Counted from the stretch's first letter, positions 15,959 to 27,171 are shown. The stretch is 34,680 nucleotides of DNA from Candidatus Stoquefichus massiliensis AP9 (GCF_000455285.1 NZ_HG005292.1:67090-101769), one strand, 5' to 3'. The notes: generated by a model from the letters alone, not told the origin. Made by a program: numbers and translations.

Positions 15959-16381
15959 CTAATAATATCTAATATAGTCGTCAGTTGAATAATACAAACC
16001 TACTCCACCATCATAATCACCATAGGATATTGCAACTTTTGTCCCTGCACTAGAAAAACTTCCAGCAACATACTTATTTGATTGATATCCGTCATTTTCC
16101 CAAACAACAAGCCCTGCTTGATACAAACTTTTCATATCTTCGCTAAAAGTAGTAATAATAATACGTCTTGGTTTCCCATTTGTTAAAGTAAACTGAGCTC
16201 CAGTCAATGCATCGTTTGTAGTTTTGGTTTCAAAGAGAGTGTTTTTGCCATTATACATAATTCTAGTTATTGAAGTTTATCCAGCAAAAACATTTGCAAA
16301 CCCCAAGGTTCCAACAAGAGTAATAGTCAAAAGAGAAAGTTTTAATTTTTGTAAAAAGGTCATATTTTTTATGTGTTTCAT
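15959..16381 (-). pseudogene. Secreted small protein with signal peptide, interrupted by one in-frame TAA
   Basis: ATG 16381, preceded by AAGGTGGTG, starts a 34-residue signal peptide. It has a basic N-terminus (MKHIKNMTF), a hydrophobic core (LSLLTITLVGTLGF) and a cleavage motif ANVFA-G. TAA at 16279-16277 then stops it. The same frame continues without break for 105 more codons (after ATG 16258: MYNGKNTLFETK, ending GLYYSTDDYIRYY). The mature part would be about 105 residues, beta-strand-like, Gly/Tyr/Ser-rich and Cys-free. Placement after LytTR sites and before ABC permeases resembles bacteriocin or peptide-toxin loci such as the lactococcin 972 type, but I see no convincing sequence match. 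The signal peptide plus uninterrupted downstream frame strongly indicate one original gene. Confidence 0.75.
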
Positions 16382-16455
16382 AGAGACACCACCTTTCATG
16401 GTTGAACCATTTTTACCAATAAATAAATGTGAAATAAGTATTTTTTCTTTATTTC

Positions 16456-16523
16456 ATTATAACACATATTTTACTATTATTTTTCATGTCATAGTTATTC
16501 GTTGTCCTTTTATAGTTATTTGT
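16456..16523 (-). promoter_or_regulatory. LytTR-type activated promoter of the peptide/ABC operon
   Basis: On the minus strand two 12-base direct repeats, ACAAATAACTAT (16523-16512) and ACGAATAACTAT (16502-16491), are spaced 21 bases start to start, two helical turns. The -10 TATAAT (16461-16456) follows and the -35 is very poor (AAAAAT). This is the typical layout for LytTR-family response regulators that activate from paired direct repeats just upstream of a weak -35. The sites start 6 bases after the regulator gene. Confidence 0.7.
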
Positions 16524-16528
16524 TATTT

Positions 16529-17212
16529 TTATATATTAATTTGGCTATATTGAGCGAAAAGTTTTTTTATTTGACTTCTATTACGTACACTCACATCAAA
16601 TGCTTGTCTAATCCCCTCTATGTATACTTGATGAGTATTAGACTTATATATTTTACTTCTATTAACAATTGTAGATTTATCAACATAAATAAAACGATTT
16701 CTTAAAATTTCTTTCATTTTCTTAAGTGAGCATCCTTTATAAATATATTGTTGATTGTGATACACAAAAGCCACATTATTTCCCCCAATATATTGACAAT
16801 AGAGTATATCATCGATAAAGAAATACTTTTTCTCTCTACGAATCACTAAAGTAGCATATTCAAACTTAATTATATCAGTTAATGCTTCACTCACTCTTTG
16901 TTGAAATTCATCTAAAGTCTCTGTTTTTAATATAAATGCGAATACATTAGGTCCAAATGCATCCTTTATATTTTCATCTGAATCTGCAACAAATATAATA
17001 AATTTATTCCAATTAAGTTTACTATAATTTATTCCTGAAATTTGTGGATCATCTGCATTCAAGAATATTATTTTCAATTCTATTTCTGCATTTTCCATAT
17101 CATCAGTATTATCAAAAGAATGTGTAACCAATTCATTATTAAATAAATTCTTTATCATTTGTGATAGTCTATTACAAAATTCTCTATCCCCATCTACAAT
17201 AGCTATATCCAT
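16529..17212 (-). CDS. LytTR DNA-binding regulator with degenerate receiver
   Basis: A 227-residue protein. The N-terminal CheY-like domain (about 1-115) keeps an acidic start (IAIVDGD) and the late Lys in FILKTE, but the phosphoacceptor position (FLNADDP, residue 52) is Asn. The C-terminal LytTR domain (about 118-225) shows LYCQYIGGNNVAFVY, SLKKMKEIL, RFIYVDKSTIVNRSKI and a final basic DVSVRNRSQIKKLF. No histidine kinase gene is adjacent. AGGGG lies 7 bases before the ATG, and a -10 TATAAT (17244-17239) sits just after the dnaB terminator. It probably activates the peptide/ABC promoter immediately downstream. Confidence 0.85.
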   Translation of the reverse strand: MDIAIVDGDREFCNRLSQMIKNLFNNELVTHSFDNTDDMENAEIELKIIFLNADDPQISGINYSKLNWNKFIIFVADSDENIKDAFGPNVFAFILKTETLDEFQQRVSEALTDIIKFEYATLVIRREKKYFFIDDILYCQYIGGNNVAFVYHNQQYIYKGCSLKKMKEILRNRFIYVDKSTIVNRSKIYKSNTHQVYIEGIRQAFDVSVRNRSQIKKLFAQYSQINI

Positions 17213-17245
17213 ATTTTAACCCCTCACACTTTTTCTTTATTATAA

Positions 17246-17277
17246 CAAAAAAAGTAAAGATGATGAATCCTTACTTT
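17246..17277 (-). terminator. dnaB terminator
   Basis: A 9-bp stem (17269-17277 with 17251-17259, one wobble) has a 9-base loop and is followed by T-rich sequence on the minus strand. It overlaps the dnaB stop codon. Confidence 0.7.
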
Positions 17278-18646
17278 ATGTTCTAATATCTTTGACACCT
17301 TCAAGTGGATTGATTTGTTGATCTCCACGTGCAGGATTTGCAAATTTACTATATTGTTTCAAGAAAACAAGACGTATATCAGCTAATGCCCCATTACGAT
17401 GCTTCGCAATAATAATATCTGTTGCACCTTGAGTTTCTGCTTCTTTCTTTGGATCTTGATAATCTTCACGATGAATAAACGAAACAATATCTGCATCTTG
17501 TTCAATCGCTCCAGACTCTCTTAAATCTGATAAGACAGGTCGTTTATTATCACGTTTTTCAACTGAACGTGATAACTGACTTAAGGCAATAACTGGTACC
17601 TCCAACTCTCTGGCAATCATTTTTAATTGTCTTGAAATATCTGATACTTCTTGTTGACGTGATTCTCGACTATTAGCCGGTCCTGATATCAACTGCAAAT
17701 AGTCAATAACAACCAATTTGATACCATGATCTCTTTTTAATCTACGACATTTAGCAGCTATTTCACCTACACGAATACCTGGTGTATCATCAATATAGAG
17801 ATTACACTTAGAAACTTTATCAGCTGCTGCATAGTATCTTTCATTGTTTTCTTTAAGAATAGATCCAGAACGTAATGATTCTGCATTTAAGCTTCCTGCT
17901 GAACAAATAATACGTTGAATCAATTGTTCAGCTGGCATTTCCAATGAAAAGACAGCAACTGCTTCATCAGATTTATAAGATACATTATAAGCGACATTCA
18001 ATGCAAAAGCAGTTTTCCCCACTGATGGTCTAGCTGCTAAGATAATTAAATCACCTTTTTGGAATCCTGATGTTAATTTATCTAAATCATAATATCCAGT
18101 TTTTACTCCAGATATCTTTCCATCTGATTTTTGTAGCATCACAAGACGATCTGTAACCTTTTGAATGACTGATTTCACATCCTGAAATTCGCCAGCATTT
18201 CTATCTCTTGTAACATTTAGAAAATTCTTTTCAGCTTCACCTATAAAATCATTCAGATTACCAATATCTCCATAAGCTTGATCAATAATTTCTGTAGATT
18301 CTTGTATTAATTTTCTTAACAAAGATTTTTCATTCAATATCTTCAAATAATACTCACTATGTGCCGTTGTTGGTACTGATTCACTTAATTGCAATAAGTA
18401 TTCAACACCACCAACTTTTTCTAAAAGCTTCTTATCTATTAAATAAGATGTTAATGTGGTTACATCAACTGGATTATTTTGACTATCAATAGACTGCATA
18501 GCCTCAAAAAGAAGGCGATGGCTATCTAAATAGAAGTCTTCTTTTGTCGCAAGACTTAATATACTTTGACATGCATCACTAGATATCAGCATAGATCCTA
18601 ATAACGATCTTTCTGCTTCTATATCATGTGGATATTCTCTAGCCAT
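17276..18646 (-). CDS. dnaB: Replicative DNA helicase
   Basis: A 456-residue DnaB-family hexameric helicase (called DnaC in Bacillus). The N-terminal primase-interaction domain (MAREYPHDIEAERSLLGSM) is followed by a linker and a RecA-like domain with Walker A ARPSVGKTAFAL, the DnaB motif FSLEMPAEQL and Walker B LVVIDYLQLI. SQLSRSVEKRDNKRP and an arginine-finger region follow. It unwinds the fork for chromosome replication. AAGGAGG precedes the ATG, 12 bases after the rplI stop, so it is co-transcribed with rplI and gdpP. Confidence 0.98.
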   Translation of the reverse strand: MAREYPHDIEAERSLLGSMLISSDACQSILSLATKEDFYLDSHRLLFEAMQSIDSQNNPVDVTTLTSYLIDKKLLEKVGGVEYLLQLSESVPTTAHSEYYLKILNEKSLLRKLIQESTEIIDQAYGDIGNLNDFIGEAEKNFLNVTRDRNAGEFQDVKSVIQKVTDRLVMLQKSDGKISGVKTGYYDLDKLTSGFQKGDLIILAARPSVGKTAFALNVAYNVSYKSDEAVAVFSLEMPAEQLIQRIICSAGSLNAESLRSGSILKENNERYYAAADKVSKCNLYIDDTPGIRVGEIAAKCRRLKRDHGIKLVVIDYLQLISGPANSRESRQQEVSDISRQLKMIARELEVPVIALSQLSRSVEKRDNKRPVLSDLRESGAIEQDADIVSFIHREDYQDPKKEAETQGATDIIIAKHRNGALADIRLVFLKQYSKFANPARGDQQINPLEGVKDIRT

Positions 18647-18658
18647 CCTTTTTCCTCC

Positions 18659-19105
18659 TTATTTTTCTTGTAAATGCACTTTGATTGTTGCTATAACATC
18701 TTTATATAATTCAATATCTAACTTTGTATATCCAAGAGCCTGAATAGGTCTTGCATTAATAAATTTTCTTTTATCAATTTTAATATCATGCTTCTTTAAT
18801 AATTCTTCAGCAATGTTTTTTGTAGAAACACTTCCAAAAGTTTTTCCATCTTTACCAGAATTTAAATAAAATTCCAGTGTAATACTTTCTATAACTTTCT
18901 TTAATTCTTCTGCTTTTTTCTTGTTTTCTAAATCTTGTAAACGTTCTTTTTCTTTATTCTGTGCAACAATTTCCTTCCCATGCTCAGTTGCTAATACTGC
19001 TAATTTATTCTTAATCAAGAAATTTTGACCATATCCATCAGCAACATTAACAATTTCACCTTTCTTTCCTACTTTCTTTACATCCTGTGTTAAAATAACT
19101 TTCAT
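18659..19105 (-). CDS. rplI: 50S ribosomal protein L9
   Basis: A 148-residue L9. The N-terminal rRNA-binding domain opens [20 protein letters not shown] and includes [18 protein letters not shown] long connecting helix (about 43-75) and a C-terminal domain ([16 protein letters not shown]) follow. Its start ATG shares one base with the gdpP TAA stop (TAATG), giving tight coupling. This yybS-gdpP-rplI-dnaB order is common in Firmicutes. Confidence 0.98.
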   Translation of the reverse strand: MKVILTQDVKKVGKKGEIVNVADGYGQNFLIKNKLAVLATEHGKEIVAQNKEKERLQDLENKKKAEELKKVIESITLEFYLNSGKDGKTFGSVSTKNIAEELLKKHDIKIDKRKFINARPIQALGYTKLDIELYKDVIATIKVHLQEK

Positions 19106-21066
19106 TACACTTCACCTCTATCTTCTAAATATTCTTTAATCTTCTCTTCTAATAAAAGCCTTACATCTTCTATTGTTTGATTTTCAAATTGAGCAGCAGC
19201 CATACTAAAATGACCTCCTCCACCCATATTCTCCATAATAATTTGAACATTAATGTCCTTAGCACTTCTTGCACTAATCGCAACCACTGTTTTAGATACT
19301 CTACCAATTGTAAATGTGGCCTTAATACCTCTAACTTCTAATAATGAATTACTTGCTTTAGAAAGCATTGCTCTAGCATATTCTTCTTTTTCAGTTCCAC
19401 ATGCTATTAAAATATATGGATTATATTGGTATGCTGTTTGTGTCATCGAAAGTTTCTTCAATGTTTCGTCATAAGAATCTTCCAAAAATTCATATGCTTG
19501 TGTAACATTAGCTTGTAATTCTTTAAGATATGCAGCTGACTGAAAAGTACGTACTCCAACTCGCTGTTTAAAATTGTTCGTATCAACCAGCATACCAGCA
19601 TACATGACCGTTGCATCGAGTTCATTCATGCTCAAATCTATATTCTGATAATCGCACAATTCAACAACCAATTCAACTGTGCTAGATGCAGCTGGTTCTA
19701 AATAAGTGAGTACTGGAGCCTCTATGAATTCTTCACCTCGACGATGGTGATCAATAATCACTTTATTTCTCACACGTTCTAATAATGAATGAGAAATAGC
19801 TAAACTTGGCTTATGATTATCAACGATAATTAATAAAGTATTTTTATTGATTCGTTCCATTGCTTCTGTATAACTGACAATCAGTCCTTTATATCTTTCA
19901 TCAGACCTTACCAAATTGGCAACATTCTTTGTTTTTTGTTCAATTGAATCAAAATCCAGCACAATATTTGCTTTTTTACCATAAGCCATTGCAATCTTTG
20001 CAACACCAAGTGATGCTCCAAATGAATCTAAATCAGAATTCTTATGTCCCATTACAAGAACCAAACTAGAATTCTTCATTAATCCAGCTAATGACTGTGC
20101 AATAACTCTTGCACGCACTTTACTGCTCTTTTCAAACGTATCACTATTACCACCAAAGAATTTAACATTATCATCACCAGACTTCACAGCAACCTGATCT
20201 CCACCACGTGAATAAGTTAAGTTCAACGCATTAGAAGCCATATCATCAAGTTCTCTTAAAACACGAGAATCTCTACCAATTCCTATACTTAAAGTCATGA
20301 CTTCATCTAATTCTCTAGACATTTCTTTAAATGTATCAAGTATAGCAAATTTATTTTCAACTTGTTTCTTATAAATTCTTTCATTGAAAAATGCTAAATA
20401 TCCACCAGATTTAAATCTTCTAATAATAATTCCATTAGAATAGGCCCAATCAACAATAACTTGTCTAGATTTAGATTGAATCAAAGCCATCTTTGGTTCA
20501 TCTGCATTTTCTAATGTTTCTTCATAATTATCTATCGTAATATATGCCATACAAACCTGCTGATCTAGATAATCCTGTTGAAGAGATAGAAACTGAGTCA
20601 CATCTTTTAAATAAATTAATTTTGTTTCTTTACTGTTATAAGCCTCAAAACGTTTCCCTTTAATATCTATGACTTTGATATCTTCATCATCGAATAGTGA
20701 AGCCAAATGAGGTTGCCATTCTAACAATTTCACTCCCACAATATTAATATTCATTTCTTTAAACAAATCACTTGTCCAAACAACATTTCTAGTCTCATCA
20801 TATTGGATTAATGCAATCCCACCAAATATCAATGCATTTTTAATATCTACATTTAACGCATCCGAAACACTCATATTATTGGTTTCTAACAAATATGATA
20901 AATAAGCTAAAATAACAAACAAGATAATATTCTTAATTAAAGCATATACTGCAAAAGCAAACAACAATGAGTTATTAGTCAGAAGATACAATCCAAACAG
21001 AAAAACTGACTCACCAACAAGTAATGCTATTATCAGATTTCTCATCTGAATAATTCTTCTTGTCAT
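19105..21066 (-). CDS. gdpP: Cyclic-di-AMP phosphodiesterase GdpP
   Basis: A protein of about 653 residues. Two N-terminal TM helices (about 8-28 and 35-60) are followed by a PAS-like segment and a degenerate GGDEF domain ([10 protein letters not shown] in place of the active GGDEF). The catalytic DHH domain shows [26 protein letters not shown] and [11 protein letters not shown], and a DHHA1 domain carries [13 protein letters not shown]. It degrades c-di-AMP to pApA and so affects potassium balance, wall stress and beta-lactam tolerance in relatives. The ATG at 21072 abuts GGAGGG; 21066, 6 bases away, is the better start. All catalytic motifs look intact. Confidence 0.96.
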   Translation of the reverse strand: MTRRIIQMRNLIIALLVGESVFLFGLYLLTNNSLLFAFAVYALIKNIILFVILAYLSYLLETNNMSVSDALNVDIKNALIFGGIALIQYDETRNVVWTSDLFKEMNINIVGVKLLEWQPHLASLFDDEDIKVIDIKGKRFEAYNSKETKLIYLKDVTQFLSLQQDYLDQQVCMAYITIDNYEETLENADEPKMALIQSKSRQVIVDWAYSNGIIIRRFKSGGYLAFFNERIYKKQVENKFAILDTFKEMSRELDEVMTLSIGIGRDSRVLRELDDMASNALNLTYSRGGDQVAVKSGDDNVKFFGGNSDTFEKSSKVRARVIAQSLAGLMKNSSLVLVMGHKNSDLDSFGASLGVAKIAMAYGKKANIVLDFDSIEQKTKNVANLVRSDERYKGLIVSYTEAMERINKNTLLIIVDNHKPSLAISHSLLERVRNKVIIDHHRRGEEFIEAPVLTYLEPAASSTVELVVELCDYQNIDLSMNELDATVMYAGMLVDTNNFKQRVGVRTFQSAAYLKELQANVTQAYEFLEDSYDETLKKLSMTQTAYQYNPYILIACGTEKEEYARAMLSKASNSLLEVRGIKATFTIGRVSKTVVAISARSAKDINVQIIMENMGGGGHFSMAAAQFENQTIEDVRLLLEEKIKEYLEDRGEV

Positions 21067-21078
21067 TATCATCCCTCC

Positions 21079-21990
21079 TTAATCGTTGCTATGTCTATTA
21101 TACAATATATTTTCACGTAAATCACTAAATATATCTAGGATTCCTATCACAACATATAAAGTATTCACCATTGGTACAAGTATACCAATAAAAACCAATA
21201 TCATCAACTTTGGTTTTTCTTTCATTATTAAAAACCATGATAAAAAAGCAAGTCCTTGTAATGCAAAAGCTACAATAGCAATTGTATAGGCATAAGATAA
21301 ATAAATATTTTGATATCCTGCATAATTTAAAATAACATATGATCCAAACAACATAACAGCAAGTATTATCCCTGTACTTTTCTTTAAATGCATTGTTGCT
21401 ATATGGAAAGAACCTGGAAATTCAATCTTTAATCTCATTAATGTGATTTGACATAACAACAAAATAACATACATTTCCATGACTGATGTTAATAAAATAA
21501 TCAATGGAGCCATAGATAAAAAGAAGTCTAATGATATCTTATCTGATAAAGCTGATATAGGTTGTATCATTGTCACATACATTTCTTCCATTTCAGCCAT
21601 AAAATTAATGCCTAATAATCCAGAAAAGACTTCATATATAAGTATATTATTAAGGAAAGTAATAATCAAAGTCCCAAATAAAATTGTTTCTTTCTTAGCT
21701 TTCCTTTTTAACGCTTCACCAATAAATATCCCTACAAAGCATGAAGAAATAGATGATATAACGAAAAAAGGCAGTCCCATCATCGCAATCACAATCATTG
21801 ATACAAAACAGACAATGATATTATCTTTTAATGTATATGTGTATCCATACCAAACAAGTGGAATAACCATTACATAACAAATAAAAATATCAAACATACT
21901 TCCTGTATAAGTATTAAACAAAGATAAAGCTCCAAAGATTGCTGCAATCATTGCTCCTTGAACCATCTTTTTAGTATCTGTATGTCCCAT
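21079..21990 (-). CDS. yybS: YybS-family (DUF2232) membrane protein
   Basis: A 303-residue protein with eight or so TM helices, starting GHTDTKKMVQGAMIAAIFGA. This is the DUF2232/YybS family, whose fold resembles S-component (ECF-type) transporters. AAAGGAG precedes the ATG by 6 bases, and the stop is 12 bases before the gdpP start. Position just upstream of gdpP-rplI-dnaB matches the typical Firmicute order. Ligand or role unknown. Confidence 0.85.
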   Translation of the reverse strand: MGHTDTKKMVQGAMIAAIFGALSLFNTYTGSMFDIFICYVMVIPLVWYGYTYTLKDNIIVCFVSMIVIAMMGLPFFVISSISSCFVGIFIGEALKRKAKKETILFGTLIITFLNNILIYEVFSGLLGINFMAEMEEMYVTMIQPISALSDKISLDFFLSMAPLIILLTSVMEMYVILLLCQITLMRLKIEFPGSFHIATMHLKKSTGIILAVMLFGSYVILNYAGYQNIYLSYAYTIAIVAFALQGLAFLSWFLIMKEKPKLMILVFIGILVPMVNTLYVVIGILDIFSDLRENILYNRHSND

Positions 21991-22016
21991 AATGTCTCCT
22001 TTCTAAAACAAAGCAT

Positions 22017-22022
22017 ATTATA
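22017..22022 (-). promoter_or_regulatory. Extended -10 promoter of the yybS-gdpP-rplI-dnaB operon
   Basis: TGA-TATAAT on the minus strand is an extended -10 (TGn), which compensates for the weak -35. It lies about 25 bases upstream of the yybS ATG. Confidence 0.5.
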
Positions 22023-22130
22023 TCACAATATTCATCATTAAACATATCTTTTAACCTTTATAGTATTCTCTTATAATCAAAAATATATATTATTTTCCTC
22101 TTTTCTAACACATCTTTCTTTATATTTACA

Positions 22131-22181
22131 AAAACATCCTATAGAATCTACACTTTCTGTTTTGTGTTCATTCTATAGGAT
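22131..22181 (-). terminator. Terminator after the second GH1 gene
   Basis: A perfect 12-bp stem (ATCCTATAGAAT with ATTCTATAGGAT) has a 22-base loop that can itself fold (ACAC with GTGT). GTTTTTGT follows on the minus strand. It ends the beta-glucoside operon. Confidence 0.75.
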
Positions 22182-22206
22182 ATTGTTTTAATTATTAATT
22201 TTTGTA

Positions 22207-23640
<1,434 letters not shown>

Positions 23641-23691
23641 TCAAAACAATTATATCGTATTAAAAAATCTATGACCTTATCATTTATTTCC

Positions 23692-25251
23692 TCATTTTTT
23701 AATTTTATTGAACACGATCTGATTATTGTTTTTCTCATAATTGATAAAAAATGGATAGTACAAACACATGTCTACAATTAATATTCCTATGCATAATAAT
23801 AATCCTAACCAACTATTATTGGTCAGTATTGCTCCTACTCCAAATGGCATATAAGTACTTATTTCAGCTCCAGTAGGAAAAGGAACTATTGGAATCAACT
23901 TCATAAAAATAATACATATCAATAAATTTATAAGCGGTATGATTGTAAATGGTATAAACATAAAAGGATTAAACACTATTGGAAACCCATAAATCAATGG
24001 CTCGTTAATATTAAATAATGAAGTCATTAATGCAAGTTTACCTAAAGTTTTTGTAGATGCCTGTTTAGATTTTACAATCATTAATACATTTAAAGCTAAA
24101 GTTGCACCTACTCCACCCATAAATACCCAGGGTATTAAAAACCAATAAGGGTATGGAGCAGGTAAATTTGAAGCAAAAGCAGTAATATTTGCATAATATA
24201 TTGTTGTATGCAAAGGAAGTATGAGTGTATAGATAAGTTGTGGTCCATGTATACCTATAAAATATAACAACGATGATAAAAATATAAAGACTGCAAATCC
24301 CCATACTCCCTCTGAAATAGGCTTTAAAAGCAGTGAGATAAATTGATTAAAATATATAAATATATTCTGATACGAGGTTAACATAAAAATATATCTTATA
24401 CATAAATAGATTGTTAATACAACAACACATGAAGCAGCCATCTTCATCAAGTCATCTTTTAAAAATTTCGACCTTAAAATATAATCATAAATCTTTGAAA
24501 ATATCAAAGAAGACATCATAGCTACAAATACTCCAGAAGAATTCACATATTGTAAATCAATCATTGCCGTATAAATACTAGTCAAACTTCCCTGTCGAGC
24601 AACATCAATAGGTATCAGCAATAAATAACAAGCCATACTTAAAAGTCCAGCAAACAGTTTATCTTTATAATCAATTCGATATTGATATGCGACAACAAAA
24701 CTAAAAATCAACCCTATAGAATTAGACAATACAACAATTGGTATTTCAAAAAAAGTTTTCAATCCTGATGAATCAAGGAAATTCTGATAGACCTCTAAAG
24801 GCAGAGACAAAATAAGCGAAAATAAGGCCTGAACGATCATTAAAGACCCCAAAGCAACAGAAGAATTAACCAATACTTTCACAAATCTATGTTTAGAAAT
24901 ATCTCTCATAACATGAACAAACCCAATAAAGTACTGTTTTTCCTCACTTCTTTTCATGGGACTTTCTATGAACTGAAACAATAATTGACAATCCATACTT
25001 GCATAAATATTTTCAGGAATTAATTTGATACATGAACACATATTATTAAGTGATTTTATTTGTTCTTGTGATGGCTTTGTTTGAGGTGCAAACAAGATCA
25101 TGTCATACTCTCTTGCATATTCATCTACAAATGTATCACTTATTGAAGAAAAATGATATGTCAATTGATTCAACTGAACATATTGATTCAATTTCCTGAT
25201 AAAAATCTTACTTGTAATTCCTCCACTACAACAAATCAAAATTTTTTTCAT
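23692..25251 (-). CDS. PTS EIIBC, lactose/cellobiose family (B domain N-terminal)
   Basis: A 519-residue protein. Residues 1-100 form an EIIB-like domain with the phospho-acceptor Cys in ILICCSGGITS (Cys8 the likely acceptor). Residues 130-510 form an EIIC domain with GIHGPQLIYT, the signature FNINEPLIYGFPIVFNP and about ten TM helices. In the known lactose enzyme the B domain is C-terminal, so a B-C order is unusual. The N-terminal domain has drifted: it lacks the usual CSAGMSTS and keeps only CSGGITS. It overlaps the regulator gene by 4 bp (ATGA). A separate EIIC lies upstream in the same operon. Substrate is probably a beta-glucoside, given the GH1 partner. Confidence 0.85.
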   Translation of the reverse strand: MKKILICCSGGITSKIFIRKLNQYVQLNQLTYHFSSISDTFVDEYAREYDMILFAPQTKPSQEQIKSLNNMCSCIKLIPENIYASMDCQLLFQFIESPMKRSEEKQYFIGFVHVMRDISKHRFVKVLVNSSVALGSLMIVQALFSLILSLPLEVYQNFLDSSGLKTFFEIPIVVLSNSIGLIFSFVVAYQYRIDYKDKLFAGLLSMACYLLLIPIDVARQGSLTSIYTAMIDLQYVNSSGVFVAMMSSLIFSKIYDYILRSKFLKDDLMKMAASCVVVLTIYLCIRYIFMLTSYQNIFIYFNQFISLLLKPISEGVWGFAVFIFLSSLLYFIGIHGPQLIYTLILPLHTTIYYANITAFASNLPAPYPYWFLIPWVFMGGVGATLALNVLMIVKSKQASTKTLGKLALMTSLFNINEPLIYGFPIVFNPFMFIPFTIIPLINLLICIIFMKLIPIVPFPTGAEISTYMPFGVGAILTNNSWLGLLLCIGILIVDMCLYYPFFINYEKNNNQIVFNKIKK

Positions 25252-27125
25252 AAAATATGAATCAACTCCTCATAAGAAGATATCTTATCCAATTCTTGAA
25301 GCCATTGATTATTCATAATCAAATCAATAATATTTTCATTGATAAATTCACTTTCTTCTTTAGAGTTTTTATTCCCAGAAATAAGAAATATATATTTAAC
25401 ATAATTATTTTTCCACAAAATACTTTTCTTTAATGTCATAATCATGATAATTGTTTGTTCTGTACATAATGAAGAAGGATGTGGCATTGCAACTAAGTTT
25501 CCAACTTCTGTAGAAGATAAAGCCTCTCTTTCTTCTATGAATTTTTGAAAAGAAAAAGGTAATGAATAAATATTCTCAATTTTATGACACATATCATTCA
25601 AGATATCTTCTTTTGTTTGAAATGTTTGCTGTAATAAAACAAGATCTTTATTAATAAATGATTGTAAATTTCTCATATGATGATTTTCCTGTAGCTCTAT
25701 ATCATCAAAAATATTTTCCATATATATAATAGGCTTATCTAACTTTAGATTTAATTTTACTGTACTTATTATATAATCAATATGACTTAAATTTACTAAT
25801 TGTATTGATTGAGAATCATAAACCTGAATATGTGAGTCATCAATATCAAACTTCTTCATCAATCGTTTCTTTAATATTGATGATGTTCCCATACCTGAAG
25901 AACAGATAATGACAATGTTTTTCATCTTTGTTTGTTCTTGCAATCTTTCAATTGCCATACTGTAATGCAAAGCAAGATACCCTAATTCACCTTCAGCAAT
26001 AGGCTTATGATATTCATCTTGAATAACTTGTGAAGCAATAACTGCACATTCATATGCATCAGCCATTTTCAGTTTAATATCCTTTATAATAGGATTAGGC
26101 ATATCTAGACCATATTGTATTCTGACTACTAAAGGCATCATATGTAATGCTAATAATGTAAACAATTCAAAATCTCCATCAAAATGATATCCCAGCTTCA
26201 TTAAAATCTGTTGATTGATTTTTTGTATCATCTGTTCCATTTCATGAGATATTTGCGCAATTTCTCCATCCACTTGTGTTAATTTCTTTCCAAAAAGATG
26301 TATTCTTACATATTCTATTTCTTCTTTCGGAAAAGTGATAGAGAAATAACCTTGAAGTTCTTCGACAATATCATTAGCTAATAAATATTCAATACTTACA
26401 TTATCAACTTGAATAGGATAAGTCGTAATTAATTGTTTCTCTTCAATTCTTTTTATTGCGACTATAAGATGAATAATGAGATTTTGAAAACCAATATCTG
26501 TTAACTTATAATTATATTTTTTGAGGCATCTTAAAACAATCTGCCTTATATATTGATGATTTTGTGAATCTATATGATATTCTTCCATAAAACGTTTTAA
26601 AGAACTTTCTCTTTTTTGAATACAATTATGAACCAAACAAATTCTTTTATCTATTTCATTTCCCTCTAACTTTAAACCATAAGAGGGCTTTGAAATAACT
26701 GTCAGATGATATAAAGCAAATTTCTTTTTCACTTCTTTAAATAATCTATTCATGGTCGGACGACTGATCCACAATTCATCACATAAATCATCTAATTTTA
26801 TATAGCCTTCTTCTAAAATAAACCGTTGAATGATATAAGTCATTTTATCTTCTGTCTCGCTTGGTATAATACTTCTATTCTCATCTAAAAGAGTTTTCCA
26901 ATTATTTCGATACTGATCTTCAATAGAAATGCTATAACCACTTTTAAAATGTGATTTTATTTCTATTCCAATCAATCTTAAATTATTTTTATTCTGATGA
27001 ATCGTTTCTCTTACAGTACGGCTGCTTATACCTATAATATTTGCAATCTCCTGACTGGTAACTGGCCTGCCATAAGACACTAAAATTTCAACTATTTTTA
27101 TTATTCTTTCATCTAGTGGCATCAT
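25248..27125 (-). CDS. LicR/MtlR-type PRD transcriptional activator with EIIB and EIIA domains
   Basis: A 625-residue, five-module regulator. HTH_11 is at about 5-60 and a Mga-like HTH at 92-145. PRD1 contains His219 (IIHL) and His276 (IHLFG), and PRD2 His328 (LALHMM) and His387 (LALHYS). A GatB-like EIIB (about 402-490) carries Cys408 in ICSSGMGTSS. An EIIA Fru/Mtl-like domain (about 495-625) carries His549 in VAMPHPSS. PTS-dependent phosphorylation of these residues controls activity in the family. GGAGG is 7 bases from the ATG. Placement between the EIIC and the EIIBC genes indicates local control. All expected histidines and the Cys are present. Confidence 0.92.
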   Translation of the reverse strand: MMPLDERIIKIVEILVSYGRPVTSQEIANIIGISSRTVRETIHQNKNNLRLIGIEIKSHFKSGYSISIEDQYRNNWKTLLDENRSIIPSETEDKMTYIIQRFILEEGYIKLDDLCDELWISRPTMNRLFKEVKKKFALYHLTVISKPSYGLKLEGNEIDKRICLVHNCIQKRESSLKRFMEEYHIDSQNHQYIRQIVLRCLKKYNYKLTDIGFQNLIIHLIVAIKRIEEKQLITTYPIQVDNVSIEYLLANDIVEELQGYFSITFPKEEIEYVRIHLFGKKLTQVDGEIAQISHEMEQMIQKINQQILMKLGYHFDGDFELFTLLALHMMPLVVRIQYGLDMPNPIIKDIKLKMADAYECAVIASQVIQDEYHKPIAEGELGYLALHYSMAIERLQEQTKMKNIVIICSSGMGTSSILKKRLMKKFDIDDSHIQVYDSQSIQLVNLSHIDYIISTVKLNLKLDKPIIYMENIFDDIELQENHHMRNLQSFINKDLVLLQQTFQTKEDILNDMCHKIENIYSLPFSFQKFIEEREALSSTEVGNLVAMPHPSSLCTEQTIIMIMTLKKSILWKNNYVKYIFLISGNKNSKEESEFINENIIDLIMNNQWLQELDKISSYEELIHIL

Positions 27126-27171
27126 TTGTTTTCCTCCATCTTTTCCCCATTATACATGATTTTATATGCAA

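Noticed and set aside
13185-16381. Reassigned or read-through TAA as the cause of the two in-frame stops
   Set aside because: TAA ends many intact genes in the window (rplI/gdpP, anmK, dnaB), so code reassignment is unlikely; simple nonsense mutation is preferred.
15959-16381. Lactococcin 972 family bacteriocin
   Set aside because: The locus layout is similar, but I could not match the family's sequence pattern with confidence.
16224-16705. Plus-strand open frames across the LytTR gene and peptide gene
   Set aside because: They are antisense to better-supported genes and have no ribosome sites.
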